Shown in pieces: positions 37,035-47,912 of a stretch of 64,000 bases of DNA. Below the pieces are notes generated by a model, which did not search any database, was not told the origin of the DNA, and was given only the letters and a program-made list of their open reading frames with translations. Both the position numbers and the translations under genes were made by a program. Position 1 is the stretch's first letter; every line of letters begins with the position of its first letter. The DNA is from Gamsiella multidivaricata (lineage: Eukaryota; Mortierellomycota; Mortierellomycetes; Mortierellales; Mortierellaceae): contig NW_026251711.1 of NCBI RefSeq assembly GCF_025024155.1, forward strand, positions 310,001 through 374,000. Direction: 5' to 3'.

Positions 37035-40000
37035 ATGACAATAGGCCCTCAGAGAAGCAGCATGTTTGCCAGAACTTTTTCGTCACTGCGAAAGGCTCTC
37101 TCACCACAAAAGGAACTGGAACTCACCAACATCTACGTGGAGAATGCACGCAAAACCAAGGATCGGGAAATCGCTTTAGTGTTGTGCGACGATGCGGAGG
37201 CTGCGTTATCCCGGATGAAAAGAGCAGCGAGAAAGACTTTTACAACTTCCCTGTCAGTCGAGGATCAAGCCCTGCGCGATGGATTCGCCGACGCCTGTCT
37301 CGAGCACGCCAGCGTATTGGAGAGCTATGGATATAGTGAAATGGCACAGGTTAGCTACAAGAGGGCAGAAAAGTGGGGGTAAGTGACAGGTACCTGTTCT
37401 TTACCTATCCGCATTAACCGGCTATATCGTATGTCGTACCTAACACATCTCTCACTTTGTTGACTGACCTCTGACTTCAACAGCCATGTGCGTCCTACAA
37501 AAGATCCAGGTCTTGTAAGTTCCTCTGCTACTGATAATGCGTGTCGCGACATGGCACGGATCCCTGAGGATATCTTTCCCGATGACATGCGTCAGCCCAC
37601 CGTCAAGATCGCATTACCAGACGCAGATGAGCGACTCAACGATACTTCCCAGCTCGCCTACTGCCTTGGCCTTCTGCAAGTGACGCTGTCGTCCGAAGAG
37701 GTCTTTGAACCAGCCGCAGGAAATTGGGTGAAATCCACAGAGAATAATACAGAGGAGAAGGAGAGACTCAAGACGCTGACGACAGATGTGATCCGAGCAT
37801 TCGCTCGCGATGAGCTCAAGGATGCCAAAGCCGTTGCAGAGGTCGTATGTCTGGGCCCGGTCCTCGAGAAGGATGATTTTCAACATTTGCTCATGCTCTT
37901 TGTTAATGGCATCGAACAGTCCAGCTTGCTGGATGTCCATTCTCTTAAGGGACTGGCGCAACTGATCCAAGGAGCTTCCCCAGGTTACCTCGACGCTGAT
38001 GACCTAGTCACGATCTTACGTATCCTCAACACCCGCTTACAGGATACTCACAATCAGTCTCTGGCCCATATCTACCAGCTGACACTCGCAGTGTCCAATG
38101 TCTTGGATGCCATGGCTGATACCAAGGTCTCAGGCTTAAAGCGTGAAGAGCTGCACGAGCCACTCTCTGCCTATTTGAATGAGTTGCAAGGCAGCAGCGA
38201 TCCTTACTTGGTGTACCAGGCTGCCTATGCCTTCCAAACGCTGCAGTGTGTTCCAGACAATGAATCACCTTGGCAAGCAACAATGCGGCGCACTGGAATT
38301 GCTTTGAAGGGTGTCGCGGGGCTAGTTAGTGCCGTAAAAGGTCTAGATGTTAACGGCTTCATCACAGAACTCGGACATCTTCAGGAGGGACTGGGAGAAG
38401 TGATCCAGGTAGCGAAAATCGGTTATGAAGGTGTGAGTGCACTGGCCGAGAGTGGACAAGGACTGTTGGAATCTCTCAAGGCCGGCCTCAGCTTCAACAA
38501 GAAACGTGCCTGGTATACAGCACTGCGGGGGACAGACACACTGCTTCGAGACGGTCATCTCGCCAAGTTCAAGACCCTGGTCTGCGAAGCGCCTTGTCGG
38601 CGTGATCTAGCCTTTCAACTAGGAGTATGCCAGCGCCTAGGAGACCTTGCTGCCAATCCACTGTGGGACATCGAGCCTCGTCAAGGCGCTGTTGCGTTTC
38701 TGGGCGAGATGTACCGAAACGATGCGGTGTGGGGACAGCAAGCTCTCGTCAAACAATGGATCCTTCATATCCTTATGCAGTTGGCTTCGACATTTGGCTC
38801 AGCTATGCCAGATACGTATGATGAGCGGATATGTGAGAGGCTCTTGCCTTATCATGAAGTATGGAGTTCACCACCGAGCAGATACTAATAACTGTACTAT
38901 ATTCTATTGTGGTCTATGCGATGCATGGTGTAGGTATCGAATCTTTGTTGCAAGAGCTGGAGTCGAATGGCGATGAGACGAAGGGAACTCTTTATCAGAA
39001 ATGCCGAAAGGAAAATCGAAGCTTACATCCGCTGCAGGTCGCCTTACCAACCGTCGCGTCATCATCATTGCTTGACCTTGTCCAGAACAAGCCTGATGTT
39101 GAAACCGACCTGAGACGACTGAGAAAGCAACGATTGAAGGAACGAGGCGGAGCCATGTACATCTCCCCTCAAGCCAAGGCCAACCTGCAAGCGTCCGATG
39201 ACAACCTGTTTGACCTGACAAGAGAAGTTGAAGGATTCCTGAGTAGTGACCGTAAGGTGATGCTCCTGCTGGGAATTCAGGTGGAGGCAAGTCGACATTT
39301 AACCGGCATCTCGAGTGCGACTTGTGGGATGCCTATAAGAAGAGGGAAGGCAGAATCCCGCTCTTTATCAGCCTGCCTGCAATCGACAAGCCAGACCAGG
39401 ATCTGATCGCCAAACACTTACGGAAGGCAGAGTTTACCGAGCCCCAGATCCGAGAACTGAAAGACCACCGCAAATTCATCTTGATTTGTGATGGGTATGA
39501 TGAGAGTCAGCAGACACACAACCTGTACACGAGTAACGGGCTGAATCAGGTGGGAGAATGGAGGGCTCAGATGGTCATTAGCTGCCGCAGCGAGTATCTT
39601 GGGCTCGATTATCGGGATCGGTTCCAGCCAGCAGATCACAATCACCAAGCAGAGCCAGCATTTCAAGAGGCAGTCATTGCGCCATTCTCTATGGATCAAA
39701 TACAAAAATACATAAGGAAATATGTGTCCGCAATGAGACCGGTCTGGCAGGGGGCGGACTACTTGAAGGCCCTTAACTTGATTCCCAGCCTACAAGACCT
39801 GGTCAAGAACCCTTTTATTTTGACGCTGTCCTTGGAGGTACTGCCGCGCATGGTGGATCCAGGACAAGATCTCTCAGCCGTCCGGATCACGAGAGTCGCT
39901 TTGTATGACCAGTTTGTGGAGCAATGGTTGGAGCGGGGCAAGAAACGGTTTGTTGACAAGAAGGACTTGAGCTATCAAGAAAAGAAGGTGTTCGAGAGCT

Positions 40001-41742
40001 TGTCTGGCGATGGTTTTGCACAGAACGGAGTTACCTTTTTGAAAGCGTTAGCGGTAGCGATGTACGAAGAGCAAGCGGGCAATCCGGTGGTCGAGCACTC
40101 GCCCTTTCGCGATCAATGGACACGGAAAGAAGATTTCTTTAGCCAGGGGGACGAAAAGCAGTAGCTCTTGCGTGAGGCGTGTCCTCTGATGCGCAGTGGC
40201 AATCAGTACCGGTTTATCCATAAATCACTGCTGGAATACTGCTTGGCCCGAGCGGTGTTTGAGCCGCGAAGCAGAGAGAGCGCGAGTCGCGCGGCCTTAC
40301 CTCAAGTCCTGTCGCGTCGAGGGAGCGTCCATTCCGTCATGAGCTATGAAAGCCAGGCTGCTGTAGAGGGATCCGTGGCAGCCATTGAACAGGCCGTGCT
40401 CGATTCGCCCTTGGCACGGAAACGCTTTGTGGGCGAGCCATCGATTCTGCAATTTTTAGCAGAGCGTGTCCAACAGGAACCTCTCTTCAAGCAGCAACTG
40501 CTCGCCACGGTCGAATGCTCCAAAATCAACAAAGAGGCGCGCAAGGCGGCAGCCAATGCGATCACAATATTGGTCAGAGCCGGGATCCTGTTTAACGGCG
40601 CAGATCTGAAAGGCATCCAGATTCCAGGAGCGGACCTGAGTGGCGGGCAATTCGATTCTGCTCAGCTGCAAGGGGCAGATTTGAGAAAAGTCAACCTTCG
40701 CAATATTTGGCTGCGTCAGGCCGATTTGAGCAACGCACAGATGGCGGGTGTGCAGTTTGGCGAATGGCCGTACCTCTTAGAAGATAGCATGGTGAGATCC
40801 TGCGCGTAATCGCCAGATGGGAGGTTCTGTGCAGTAGGTCTCTACGATGGCACGATCAGCGTGTATGACACTTCGACTTGGGCAAAAGTCCACACCTTGC
40901 GTGGCCATACCGACCCAGTTTTGAGCGTGGTGTACTCGCCAATCGGCCAGCAGATCGCCTCTGGAAGTTGGGACAGCACGGTGCGACTGTGGGATGCGCA
41001 AACCGGTGCATCCGGTCCCATCTTAAGCGGCCATACCGACATTGTTACAAGCGTGGTATATTCGCCCAATGGCCAGCAGATTGCCTCAGGTAGTCGGGAC
41101 AAGACGGTGCGAGTGTGGGGCGCTCAAACCGGTGCACCCGGCCCCATCTTAAGCGGCCATACCGAGGGTGTTACAAGCGTGGTGTATTCGCCCAGCGGCC
41201 AGCAGATCGCCTCGGGCAGTAGCGACAACACGGTGCGGCTGTGGGATGTGAATTCGGGTCAATGTTTGGCAGTTGTTAAAGATTTCCATGGATCAATCAC
41301 AAGCATCACTTGGAATCCTGCCCCAAACGGCACCTATTTCGCAACCGGCTGTTGGGATAAGTCCGTTCGCATGTGGCAGGTCATAGAAGAGGAGGATCGC
41401 TATCAGGTGCGCCTACATTGGAGTTCGATGCATGACAGACTTACTCTGTCAGATACTTCTATCCAAAACGTGCAAGGCTTAAGCAGGATAAACATGCGGC
41501 TATTAGAGCAACGCGGGGCTGTGGGCAAGCCGATTGCGCCTTTGAATTTCCGCGAGGCATGCAAAATGCTCATTAGCATGGCGTCCGTGGCGCATAAACT
41601 CAAGGTGCCGTCAAAAAACCAGAGTATGACCGATACCGTCACCACGACCGATTCTCTCACTGTACAGTCAACAAAACCGGTCGATTCGGCGGATGTATTT
41701 TTGCTTGCTGGAGACGTGAAGATGGAGCAAATAGGTGATTAG
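37035..41742 (+). pseudogene. STAND/NLR-like NTPase pseudogene (ARM-like, NACHT, pentapeptide, WD40)
   Basis: STAND ATPases are signal-sensing switches used in fungal self/non-self recognition; the ligand here is unknown. Exon 1 is 37035..37378 and exon 2 is 37484..38832, an all-helical N-terminal region. A third exon from 38934 is reached by a GTGAGA...TAG intron with a TACTAAT branch-like site. The Walker A motif (SGGGKST at about 39277) is out of frame with upstream sequence because one base is missing near 39271-39276. Downstream the NACHT region is intact (FILICDGYDES, MVISCRSEYLG, FILTLSLEVLPRM). A TAG at 40162-40164 and a TAA at 40807-40809 interrupt an otherwise unbroken frame. Pentapeptide-type repeats (GADLKGIQIPGADLSGGQ) follow, then WD40 repeats. 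Three lesions in otherwise well-preserved sequence suggest recent loss. Confidence 0.85.
40903..41280 (+). repeat. Three near-identical 126-bp WD40 repeat units
   Basis: Units begin at 40903, 41029 and 41155 and encode 42-residue WD repeats (GHTD...SVVYSP, QQIASGS, TVRLWD). High DNA identity between neighbours implies recent duplication or concerted evolution, as in fungal recognition genes with hypermutable WD40 arrays. They lie in the STAND pseudogene. Confidence 0.9.
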
Positions 41743-44275
41743 CAACGGTGTCTTGTTTTTTACTCATTGCCAATCATTTAGCGCATGGATCGCGTTTTCT
41801 GAAGACAATATACAGAGCAGTTTTGTCCATGACAAGTTTACAAATTAAGTGTGGTGGTCAGGAGCACAAATTAAAGCACTCAATGGGTTCGAAAAACCAA
41901 GAACGGGAGCGAAGGCGGTGAACAATGAAGTGATCAAGCTGGGGTCGCGGAGTATTGTGGGTCCGTAAATCTTGACCATGGCAGCCCGCTGTCATAAGTA
42001 ATATGCCCAAGAGAAACATAACTCTCTCAATCCTAAACAATTCCCTCACGGAGACTATCGTTCCAACTTCCCTCACCGACCCTGGCCAATATCACCAGCA
42101 CCACCTCTGCGACTAACACCAGACCTACATCCAACAACGAACCCGCCATATTGAAGCAGAATTCAGTAAGCGTTGGATTGCTTACCCACTAATAGGGAAC
42201 GTGAGCTGTGTTTAGACCATCGTGGGACAGGTTAGGTTTGCACTTGCTGATGAAATGTTGTTGCCATAGTAATTGGACTTAGTGCTAGAGGAACCATTCA
42301 TTCGGGTAACTGGTATTTGGGCCTGCCTGAGCAAGCCATGGCCCCGAGGTTATCATCCGTTGGATTATGGTTGAACGCCACAAAGCCTGAATCCGTGCTA
42401 GAACGCGATGATTACCGCCTTTTTCGATTTTTAATTGGATACGAATAGACCTTCGGGTCCTGAATCATACTATGTGGAGTCACCTTGTAGAGCGGAAATG
42501 CTTCATGAAGAGATAACTCCATTGCAGACGACTTTTATTGAACGGGGTGTTGTGAGCAATAGAGTAACCTTGCTGTGTCGATCTGTTGAGATTAAGCCCA
42601 TTGTTCATCCTCCATGCACCCTGAACTAATTTGTTTCAGTGGACCCTGCTGCGACCCTGCGACGCACAGCAGGACAATGTGGTTTTGGGGCAACGTGGTT
42701 TATTTTTTATTTTATTTTATTTTTACCCATTTTTTCTTTCCTTGCTCTGGTTTCCACAGTTCAGGGTAATCCAGGCAGTCAAGATAGAGGTTGCCAGGGG
42801 GTGTTGCCAGGGAGGACCAGGAAAGGAGATAGGACGAACGGACCAAAGAAGGAGAGGACCAAGGAAGGAGAGGAGGAGAGAGAAGGAGAGGACCAGGGGA
42901 GGATAGGAGAAAGGAGAGGATGACATAGCAGCACAGAAGAGGATAGGACACGGAATGACCAGAGGAGAACCAGAGGAGGATAGGAGAGAGGGCTGCCACA
43001 AAGTATCTTTGTAGATGCAACAGTCAATTAATAAAAGCAGAAAACAGCAAAGGTACCAGGAAAAGACCGGCGATAGGTCTTCGCGTTAGTCAGGCACTAG
43101 CGTAACCACCATGTTTCAGTAACGAAAAGAATGCCACCTCTTCCAGCATCACGAATGTCCAACCTGGAGCCATGCGAATGCCTGTGAAAGACCCGCGTAA
43201 CAAGTCCTTTGCAAGGCCCCTGTAAACAATCTGAACTCGAGTCGGCAGAGAAGAGAGCAAGCGCAGTGTGCCTGAGAGGGAGACGGTTTTATTCTTTGGC
43301 TGCGTTGTACACTCAGTATACACTACAATACTATGTAGCCACAGGCTTTGTTGATCACCATTGCTGATCCAACTGGCCTTGTACTAATCCATAAGTTACT
43401 TGGCATTCTTCTTATTCATCACATCTTGGTAGCTCCACGACCGCTTCAAACTGCTTGCTTCGCTTTCCAGATACTGTCGCATATCCTCCTAATACAAAAC
43501 GTACGCTAAAGTCAGTCAACAAGCGGTATTGAATATGAATATATGCAGATACAGCTAAAATACCTAGACGATAAGTAGTGTAAGTAGTGTTGGCAATATG
43601 GTAGACTGTAGTGGAATACCTGGGCAAGAATAACTGTGGTATATCAGGGTCGAGAAGTAGGTGAGAAAGAGATGTCGGGCCACACACCACACGATATTTA
43701 TTAAGTTTCAGAGGTAATAAATATCCTCTATAATAAAAATACAGGCACTTTGTAAAATCCGTGTAATCCACCGGAGCTAACTCTAATTTTCACGTACTCT
43801 TTATCCACGTACAAGCTGAAAGTTGAGGTTGGTGCTCTGCCATGTCGCATGGACACACACACATAGACTAGACCCAAAAATAAAAATAAAAATATATCTT
43901 TTATCTATCTTTCTCTCTCATCAACTTTCTCTCCATCTGTCCGTCTCTATCACCGCCGCCTACCTCCATCCTACTCTGCAGTTCTATTTCTTTGATAAAC
44001 ATATCGATTTACAGTTTCTTTTCCTTGATGTTAAGTTCTCGATAGCTCATAGATCATTATCAGTTATCGATGGCATTGATCTTGATTGCCAACTCAACTT
44101 TTGCTTCGCCCAAAAATAAACAAATAGCCTTCCTCCCAAAAATCAATTTCCTCCACATCCGCGCCAAACGCCATTGGTTCTTGCACATTCACTGCTTGAC
44201 CCTTATCATTCAGAGCCATTCCCTTTGCTCCTCCTTCAACTACTACTAGACTACTGCATCCCTCTTACAATGATT
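41743..44275. other. Intergenic or element-flanking DNA
   Basis: No supported gene. It includes a purine-rich imperfect repeat (listed separately) and a CT-rich promoter-like tract at 43900-43975 in front of the Helitron-type relic. The minus-strand frame 43412-43771 has no recognisable feature. Confidence 0.4.
42780..42990. repeat. Purine-rich imperfect AGGA/GGAGAGGAC minisatellite
   Basis: About 200 bp of almost pure A/G on the plus strand made of degenerate AGGAGAGGAC and GAGGATAGGA units. All three frames of the region read through, which explains the several overlapping low-complexity frames. Confidence 0.7.
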
Positions 44276-44422
44276 ACTGATAACATGGATACAACGTGCG
44301 ACCAAGTGTATGTGAAGTGTGCCGTTGCTACTTTTTACATCGACATTGGTCCCCATGCTGACTTGACACGAATTTATCGAATCTATAGTCCTGCTGCTGG
44401 ATCTGTCCGAGCACCTCGAGCA

Positions 44423-45112
44423 TGTAGATGTGGTCAACTTGATCACTCCAGGATCACCTCAAAGAATTGCCCTGAGAACCCCAAGAACAGGCCCGAAAAG
44501 TAGGTTCTTTTTTTTTTTTTTTTTTTTATGGGGTGGACTTACAAAAGAACAGTCTGAACTATCCGCCGATGTACTTCACACCAGGCGTGCTATGCTCATC
44601 TCCGCCTATGCTGCCCAGTGCGCCCCAGAAAGGCAGCAGGAGCAGGAGCGTGCTGATCGCCATCTGGACGGACCAGAGCATGCGGATCGGGCGCCTGCCC
44701 TGCTACAGGACCTCTCCAAGCGCCTCGGATATGTAAATGTGGTCATCTTGGCCACTTCAGAACCAACTTCAGGGACTGCCCTGAGAATTTCAGTGGCACG
44801 CCCGAAAGGCAGGTTTTTTTTTTTTTTTTTTATAGGGTGGACTTGCAGAACAATCTGAACTAACCGCTGATGTACTTCTCACCTGGAGTGCTGGGCTAAT
44901 TCCAGCCTATGCCGCCAAGTGCGCCCGCGAAAGACAGCAGAGGCATGAGCGTGCTAATCACCATCTGGAGGAACTAGAGTATGCAGACCTGGCACCCGCC
45001 CCTGCTTCAGGATCTCCCCAGTGTCTCGGACATCCAGATGCGGCCAAACTGGCTGCTCCAGAATCATCTTCAAGGACTGCCCTAAGAATCTCGGTAACAC
45101 GCTCGAAAGGTA
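44423..45112 (+). repeat. Tandem triplication of a coiled-coil plus zinc-knuckle exon
   Basis: Three copies of a unit of about 300-310 bp, with knuckles at 44423, 44732 and 45033. Copy 1 encodes CRCGQLDHSRITSKNCPEN and copy 2 CKCGHLGHFRTNFRDCPEN; copy 3 is degenerate. Each knuckle ends in GAAAR, a splice-donor-like sequence (GTAGGTTC, GCAGGTTT, GTAAATTC) and a T-run. The spacer of each unit encodes an Arg/Gln/Glu-rich helix (for example QQEQERADRHLDGPEHADR). Confidence 0.75.
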
Positions 45113-45907
45113 AATTCTTTTTTATTTTTATTCTTATTATTTTTTATGAGATGAGCTTATACCTCTCACCAAGCACGCTGATATAATTACCGTTTACAAT
45201 CGCCCGAATAGCGCAAAGGATTTAGATGCGTTGCCCTTTGAACGGTGCCCTTTCACTGAGGATTTGGTAACAGGCGTTGAAGTCCCAAGAGCTTACACCA
45301 CCTTTTCGCCACGGCTCTGCACCTATGCAGCCCATCCAATCCTCCCGAGCTGTGGGAAGCATTCGCTAATAACCTATCTCGGAACTTTCTTTCTGTGTGT
45401 TGCTGGAGATTACCCGAATGAGGAGAGGCTGTCAAGAGCACTGCACTGTTCCATGTCAACGAGATTTTGAAGGGAACTGGGATCAGTCTGGCGGTCTATG
45501 AAGAGATGCTTCGAAACTTTCGCAACCTCATCAATCGCCAACCCAACAGTGACGAACTTGGATAACATGCAGAGCTCGACACTGGGGCACTTGCGGCTAA
45601 GTCAGCTCATGACTTGGATTTCTGCAAAGACGATCAAAAAGCGCTCTACGCTGCAACCACAGCAGCGCTGGATAACAAGGACGAAGGTGTGGCAAAGGTG
45701 CTCTTTATTGATGGGCCAGGAGGAACGTTCAAGTCTTTTTCGTACAGCACTTTGATTGCCCATATCCGAGGAAGACGCGAGAAGGACGTGATCGTAGTTG
45801 CGTCTGTGATGTTTTGTGTACCTGAGTGTGAGTTAAGGAGACAAAAGAGCGTTATTGTTTATTATGCTCCCGGTATAGGTTTTTATAGCCCCGACCTGGG
45901 TCTTGGA

Positions 45908-46221
45908 GCACTAGATAGCTTAATAGTCTCATGAATAAAAAAGGTAATAGCCTAAATGTAAAGGTTCACTCCCAGTACGATCCCAATTTGGGGTCTGGAC
46001 GGAAGAGCGTCATCTGGAATTGCTGCCCGGGTCTTGATGGGAGGTCGTACAGTCCACTCGACATTCAAAATCCCGCTCCAGATCATGTAAAGCTCAGTGT
46101 ACAGTAGTCTTCCAGGTATGCCTGTTCCGTCCAGACCCAAATTGGGACTGTACTGGGAGTGAACCTTCACATTTAGGCCACTTCCATTTTTATTCATGAG
46201 ACTATTAAGCTATCTAATGTT
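45908..46221. mobile_element. Second inverted-repeat element nested inside the first
   Basis: About 314 bp with arms of roughly 95 bp: TAGATAGCTTAATAGTCTCA, GCCTAAATGT, GGTTCACTCCCAGTAC and TCTGGACGGAA occur at the left and, inverted, at the right. The centre is about 110 bp and non-coding. The 45-bp direct repeat beyond it is not part of the arms. Confidence 0.7.
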
Positions 46222-46316
46222 GGCCAGCAGCCACCGAGGGTACGCAGGATTTAATATTAGGTTTTGGGTTGTGCCTGTATAAAAGGAGGATCGAAACCAG
46301 CGGTCTTTTGTTCCTT

Positions 46317-46443
46317 GTTCCAGTTGAACAAGAAGACCGTTGTGCTGATCACTCGCTACAGGTACCCTTTTGCTTAGATATATCAATAATGAATTATGGT
46401 TCCAGTTGAACAAGAAGACCGTTGTGCTGATCACTCGCTACAG
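46317..46443 (+). repeat. Perfect 45-bp direct repeat (46317-46361 and 46399-46443)
   Basis: Two identical copies, starting GTTCCAGTTGAACAAGAAGA and ending ATCACTCGCTACAG, separated by 37 bp. Origin unknown; both lie inside the outer inverted-repeat insertion. Confidence 0.9.
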
Positions 46444-47291
46444 TGTGCGTAGTTGTGCGTTAGACCCTTGTATTCAGTGTGGAACACAAATTATTCGAGC
46501 ATTCAGATTGGGAGTTTCCTTACTCCATACAACTGTAAAAGAACTATCTCCAAGCGCAACACTAATACTCCAAGCCCCAGATCGGGGCTATAAAAACCCC
46601 TACCGGGAGCATAATAAACAACAACGCTCTTTTGTCTCCTTGACTCACTCTCAGGTACATAAAACATCACAATGCCTCCCCATGAGTTGCTGTTGGAGGT
46701 GGGCCAGCCTATCATTCTCCTTCGAAACATGGACGGCAAATCCGGCCTCTGCAACGATATCCATCTGATTGTTCGAGCATTCCGTCAGAGATACATCAGT
46801 GCCGAGATTCTTAACGGTGACTTCAGGAGACGAACAGTTCTTATTCCACGCATACCTCTTACGACTCTGGACGACGGATCTACGCCAATAAAGTTCATTA
46901 GGCGCCAGTTTCCTGTCAAACTTGCGTTTGCCATGACCATTAACAAGGCACAATGACAAACACTTGACCGCGTTGGTGTGTATCTTCCTCAGCACGTCTT
47001 TGGTGCTGGGCAATTGTACGTCGACTTCTCGCGTTGCAAACACCGAGACAACCTCAAGGTTCTGGTCGAAAATGGCGCCATAGATGGAAAGGAGGGCGTT
47101 TACACGCGAAATATCGTCTGTAAGAATCTGCTGAACATCCAATAGACCTTTTTTTTTTTTTTTTGGTAAAAGTGCTATTTTATTTTTTTGCCACGGGCAG
47201 TTCTACTAGTTGATTAATAAATATCGTGTAGATGTGTGTTTGGAGATACATCTCTTTCTCACTGACTTCAAGAACCACTATATATTTCACG

Positions 47292-47406
47292 TAGCGCATC
47301 TATTCGAATAAAGTGAATTCAAATTCGATTCGAATTCGAATAAAACTGATAATTCGAATTATTCGAATCATTCGAATTTAAGGGTACCATTCGAATAGAT
47401 GCGCTA
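47292..47406. mobile_element. hAT-type MITE, 115 bp, with 8-bp target-site duplication
   Basis: Perfect 18-bp terminal inverted repeats (TAGCGCATCTATTCGAAT) are flanked on both sides by the direct repeat ATTTCACG (47284-47291 and 47407-47414). An 8-bp duplication and a TAG-start terminus are typical of the hAT superfamily. The interior is AT-rich with repeated ATTCGAAT palindromes and codes for nothing, so it would depend on a hAT transposase elsewhere. Confidence 0.85.
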
Positions 47407-47414
47407 ATTTCACG

Positions 47415-47606
47415 CGATCAATACAGCTGCAGTAAAAAAATAACATCCATTTTCTTCTCTACACTCCACAAGAGAGCACTCTCCCAACTCTAACACCTTT
47501 TCAGCCCCACTGCTGTTGTTCTCCTCAGGTTAACAAACAAAAATAAACAAACGTCGAGTCTTTTGTCAAAACTACTCTTTAATATCTTTTGTCTCCCTAC
47601 AACTTT
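47415..47606. other. Spacer between the MITE and the secreted-protein gene
   Basis: AT-rich, non-coding; 3' flank of the minus-strand gene. Confidence 0.4.
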
Positions 47607-47912
47607 TTAGTGCCAGCAGATAGGGTTGGGCTGGGGCTTGATATCCACGGTGCGCTTGCAACCGCTAATAAAATTGTCAAAGCGGTCCTGGGAGTTTAGG
47701 CCGCACGAACCTCTATCCCAGTTCCCGTTGGCGACATAGCAGTTGTTCTGAGAGAGCCAGCTAACAACGGACTGGCCATTGACCTTGGGATCACCGCAAA
47801 TGCACCACTGCGGAAAAGTATCAGCGGCAACTTGGGTCTCGGGAGCGCTGCTCATGGCGACCAGAACCATGGACGTGGCAAGGGCGACGAGGAACGATAT
47901 ATTGAAGGCCAT
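47607..47912 (-). CDS. Small secreted cysteine-rich protein
   Basis: 101 aa, one exon. Residues 1-22 are a signal peptide (MAFNISFLVALATSMVLVAM, then SSA). A short pro-like segment (PETQVAADTF) leads to a compact domain with six Cys: WCICGDP, NNCYVANG, RGSCGLN, SGCKRT and PICWH. Six Cys could form three disulfides. Upstream on the minus strand is a CAA-rich leader (about 47930-47970). It lies between a hAT MITE and transposon relics, a setting common for lineage-specific secreted proteins. I do not recognise the family and assign no activity. Confidence 0.75.
   Translation of the reverse strand: MAFNISFLVALATSMVLVAMSSAPETQVAADTFPQWCICGDPKVNGQSVVSWLSQNNCYVANGNWDRGSCGLNSQDRFDNFISGCKRTVDIKPQPNPICWH

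Larger units (their letters stand above)
45808..46669. mobile_element. Non-coding insertion with inverted repeats of about 100 bp, inside the helicase relic
   Basis: The left end (45808 inward) and the reverse complement of the right end (46669 inward) agree for about 100 bp with roughly a dozen mismatches. Both start GTGATGTTTT and share GAGACAAAAGAGCGTT, TATTATGCTCCCGGTA and TTTTTATAGCCCCGA. It sits between two parts of one helicase gene, which shows it is an insertion. No transposase and no clear target duplication were found. Confidence 0.7.
44276..47142 (+). pseudogene. Helitron-type (PIF1-like) helicase gene relic, interrupted
   Basis: Pieces of a helicase of the kind carried by fungal Helitrons. 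The 5' part has zinc-knuckle-like exons. From 45300 come family-like segments with stops and frame shifts: PELWEAFANNLS, FHVNEILKGTGISLAVYEEM, then VLFIDGPGGTFKSFSY. The last is Walker A, with the invariant Gly-Lys-Thr changed to Phe-Lys-Ser. An insertion (45808-46669) splits the gene. The C-terminal part resumes at 46672 with PPHELLLEVGQPIILLRNMD, VLIPRI, FPVKLAFAMTINKAQ, a TGA stop at 46954-46956 in place of Gly, then QTLDRVGVYLPQHVFGAGQL and YVDFSR. No Rep/HUH nuclease domain is visible, so this is a partial copy. It cannot encode a working enzyme. Confidence 0.8.

Noticed and set aside
40903..41280. WD40 units as an assembly duplication
   Set aside because: Units differ at scattered positions and are normal for fungal STAND genes, so they are treated as real.
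47281..47420. ATTCGAAT palindromes as a Helitron 3' terminal hairpin
   Set aside because: The 18-bp ends plus 8-bp direct duplication fit a hAT MITE much better; no CTRR end found.
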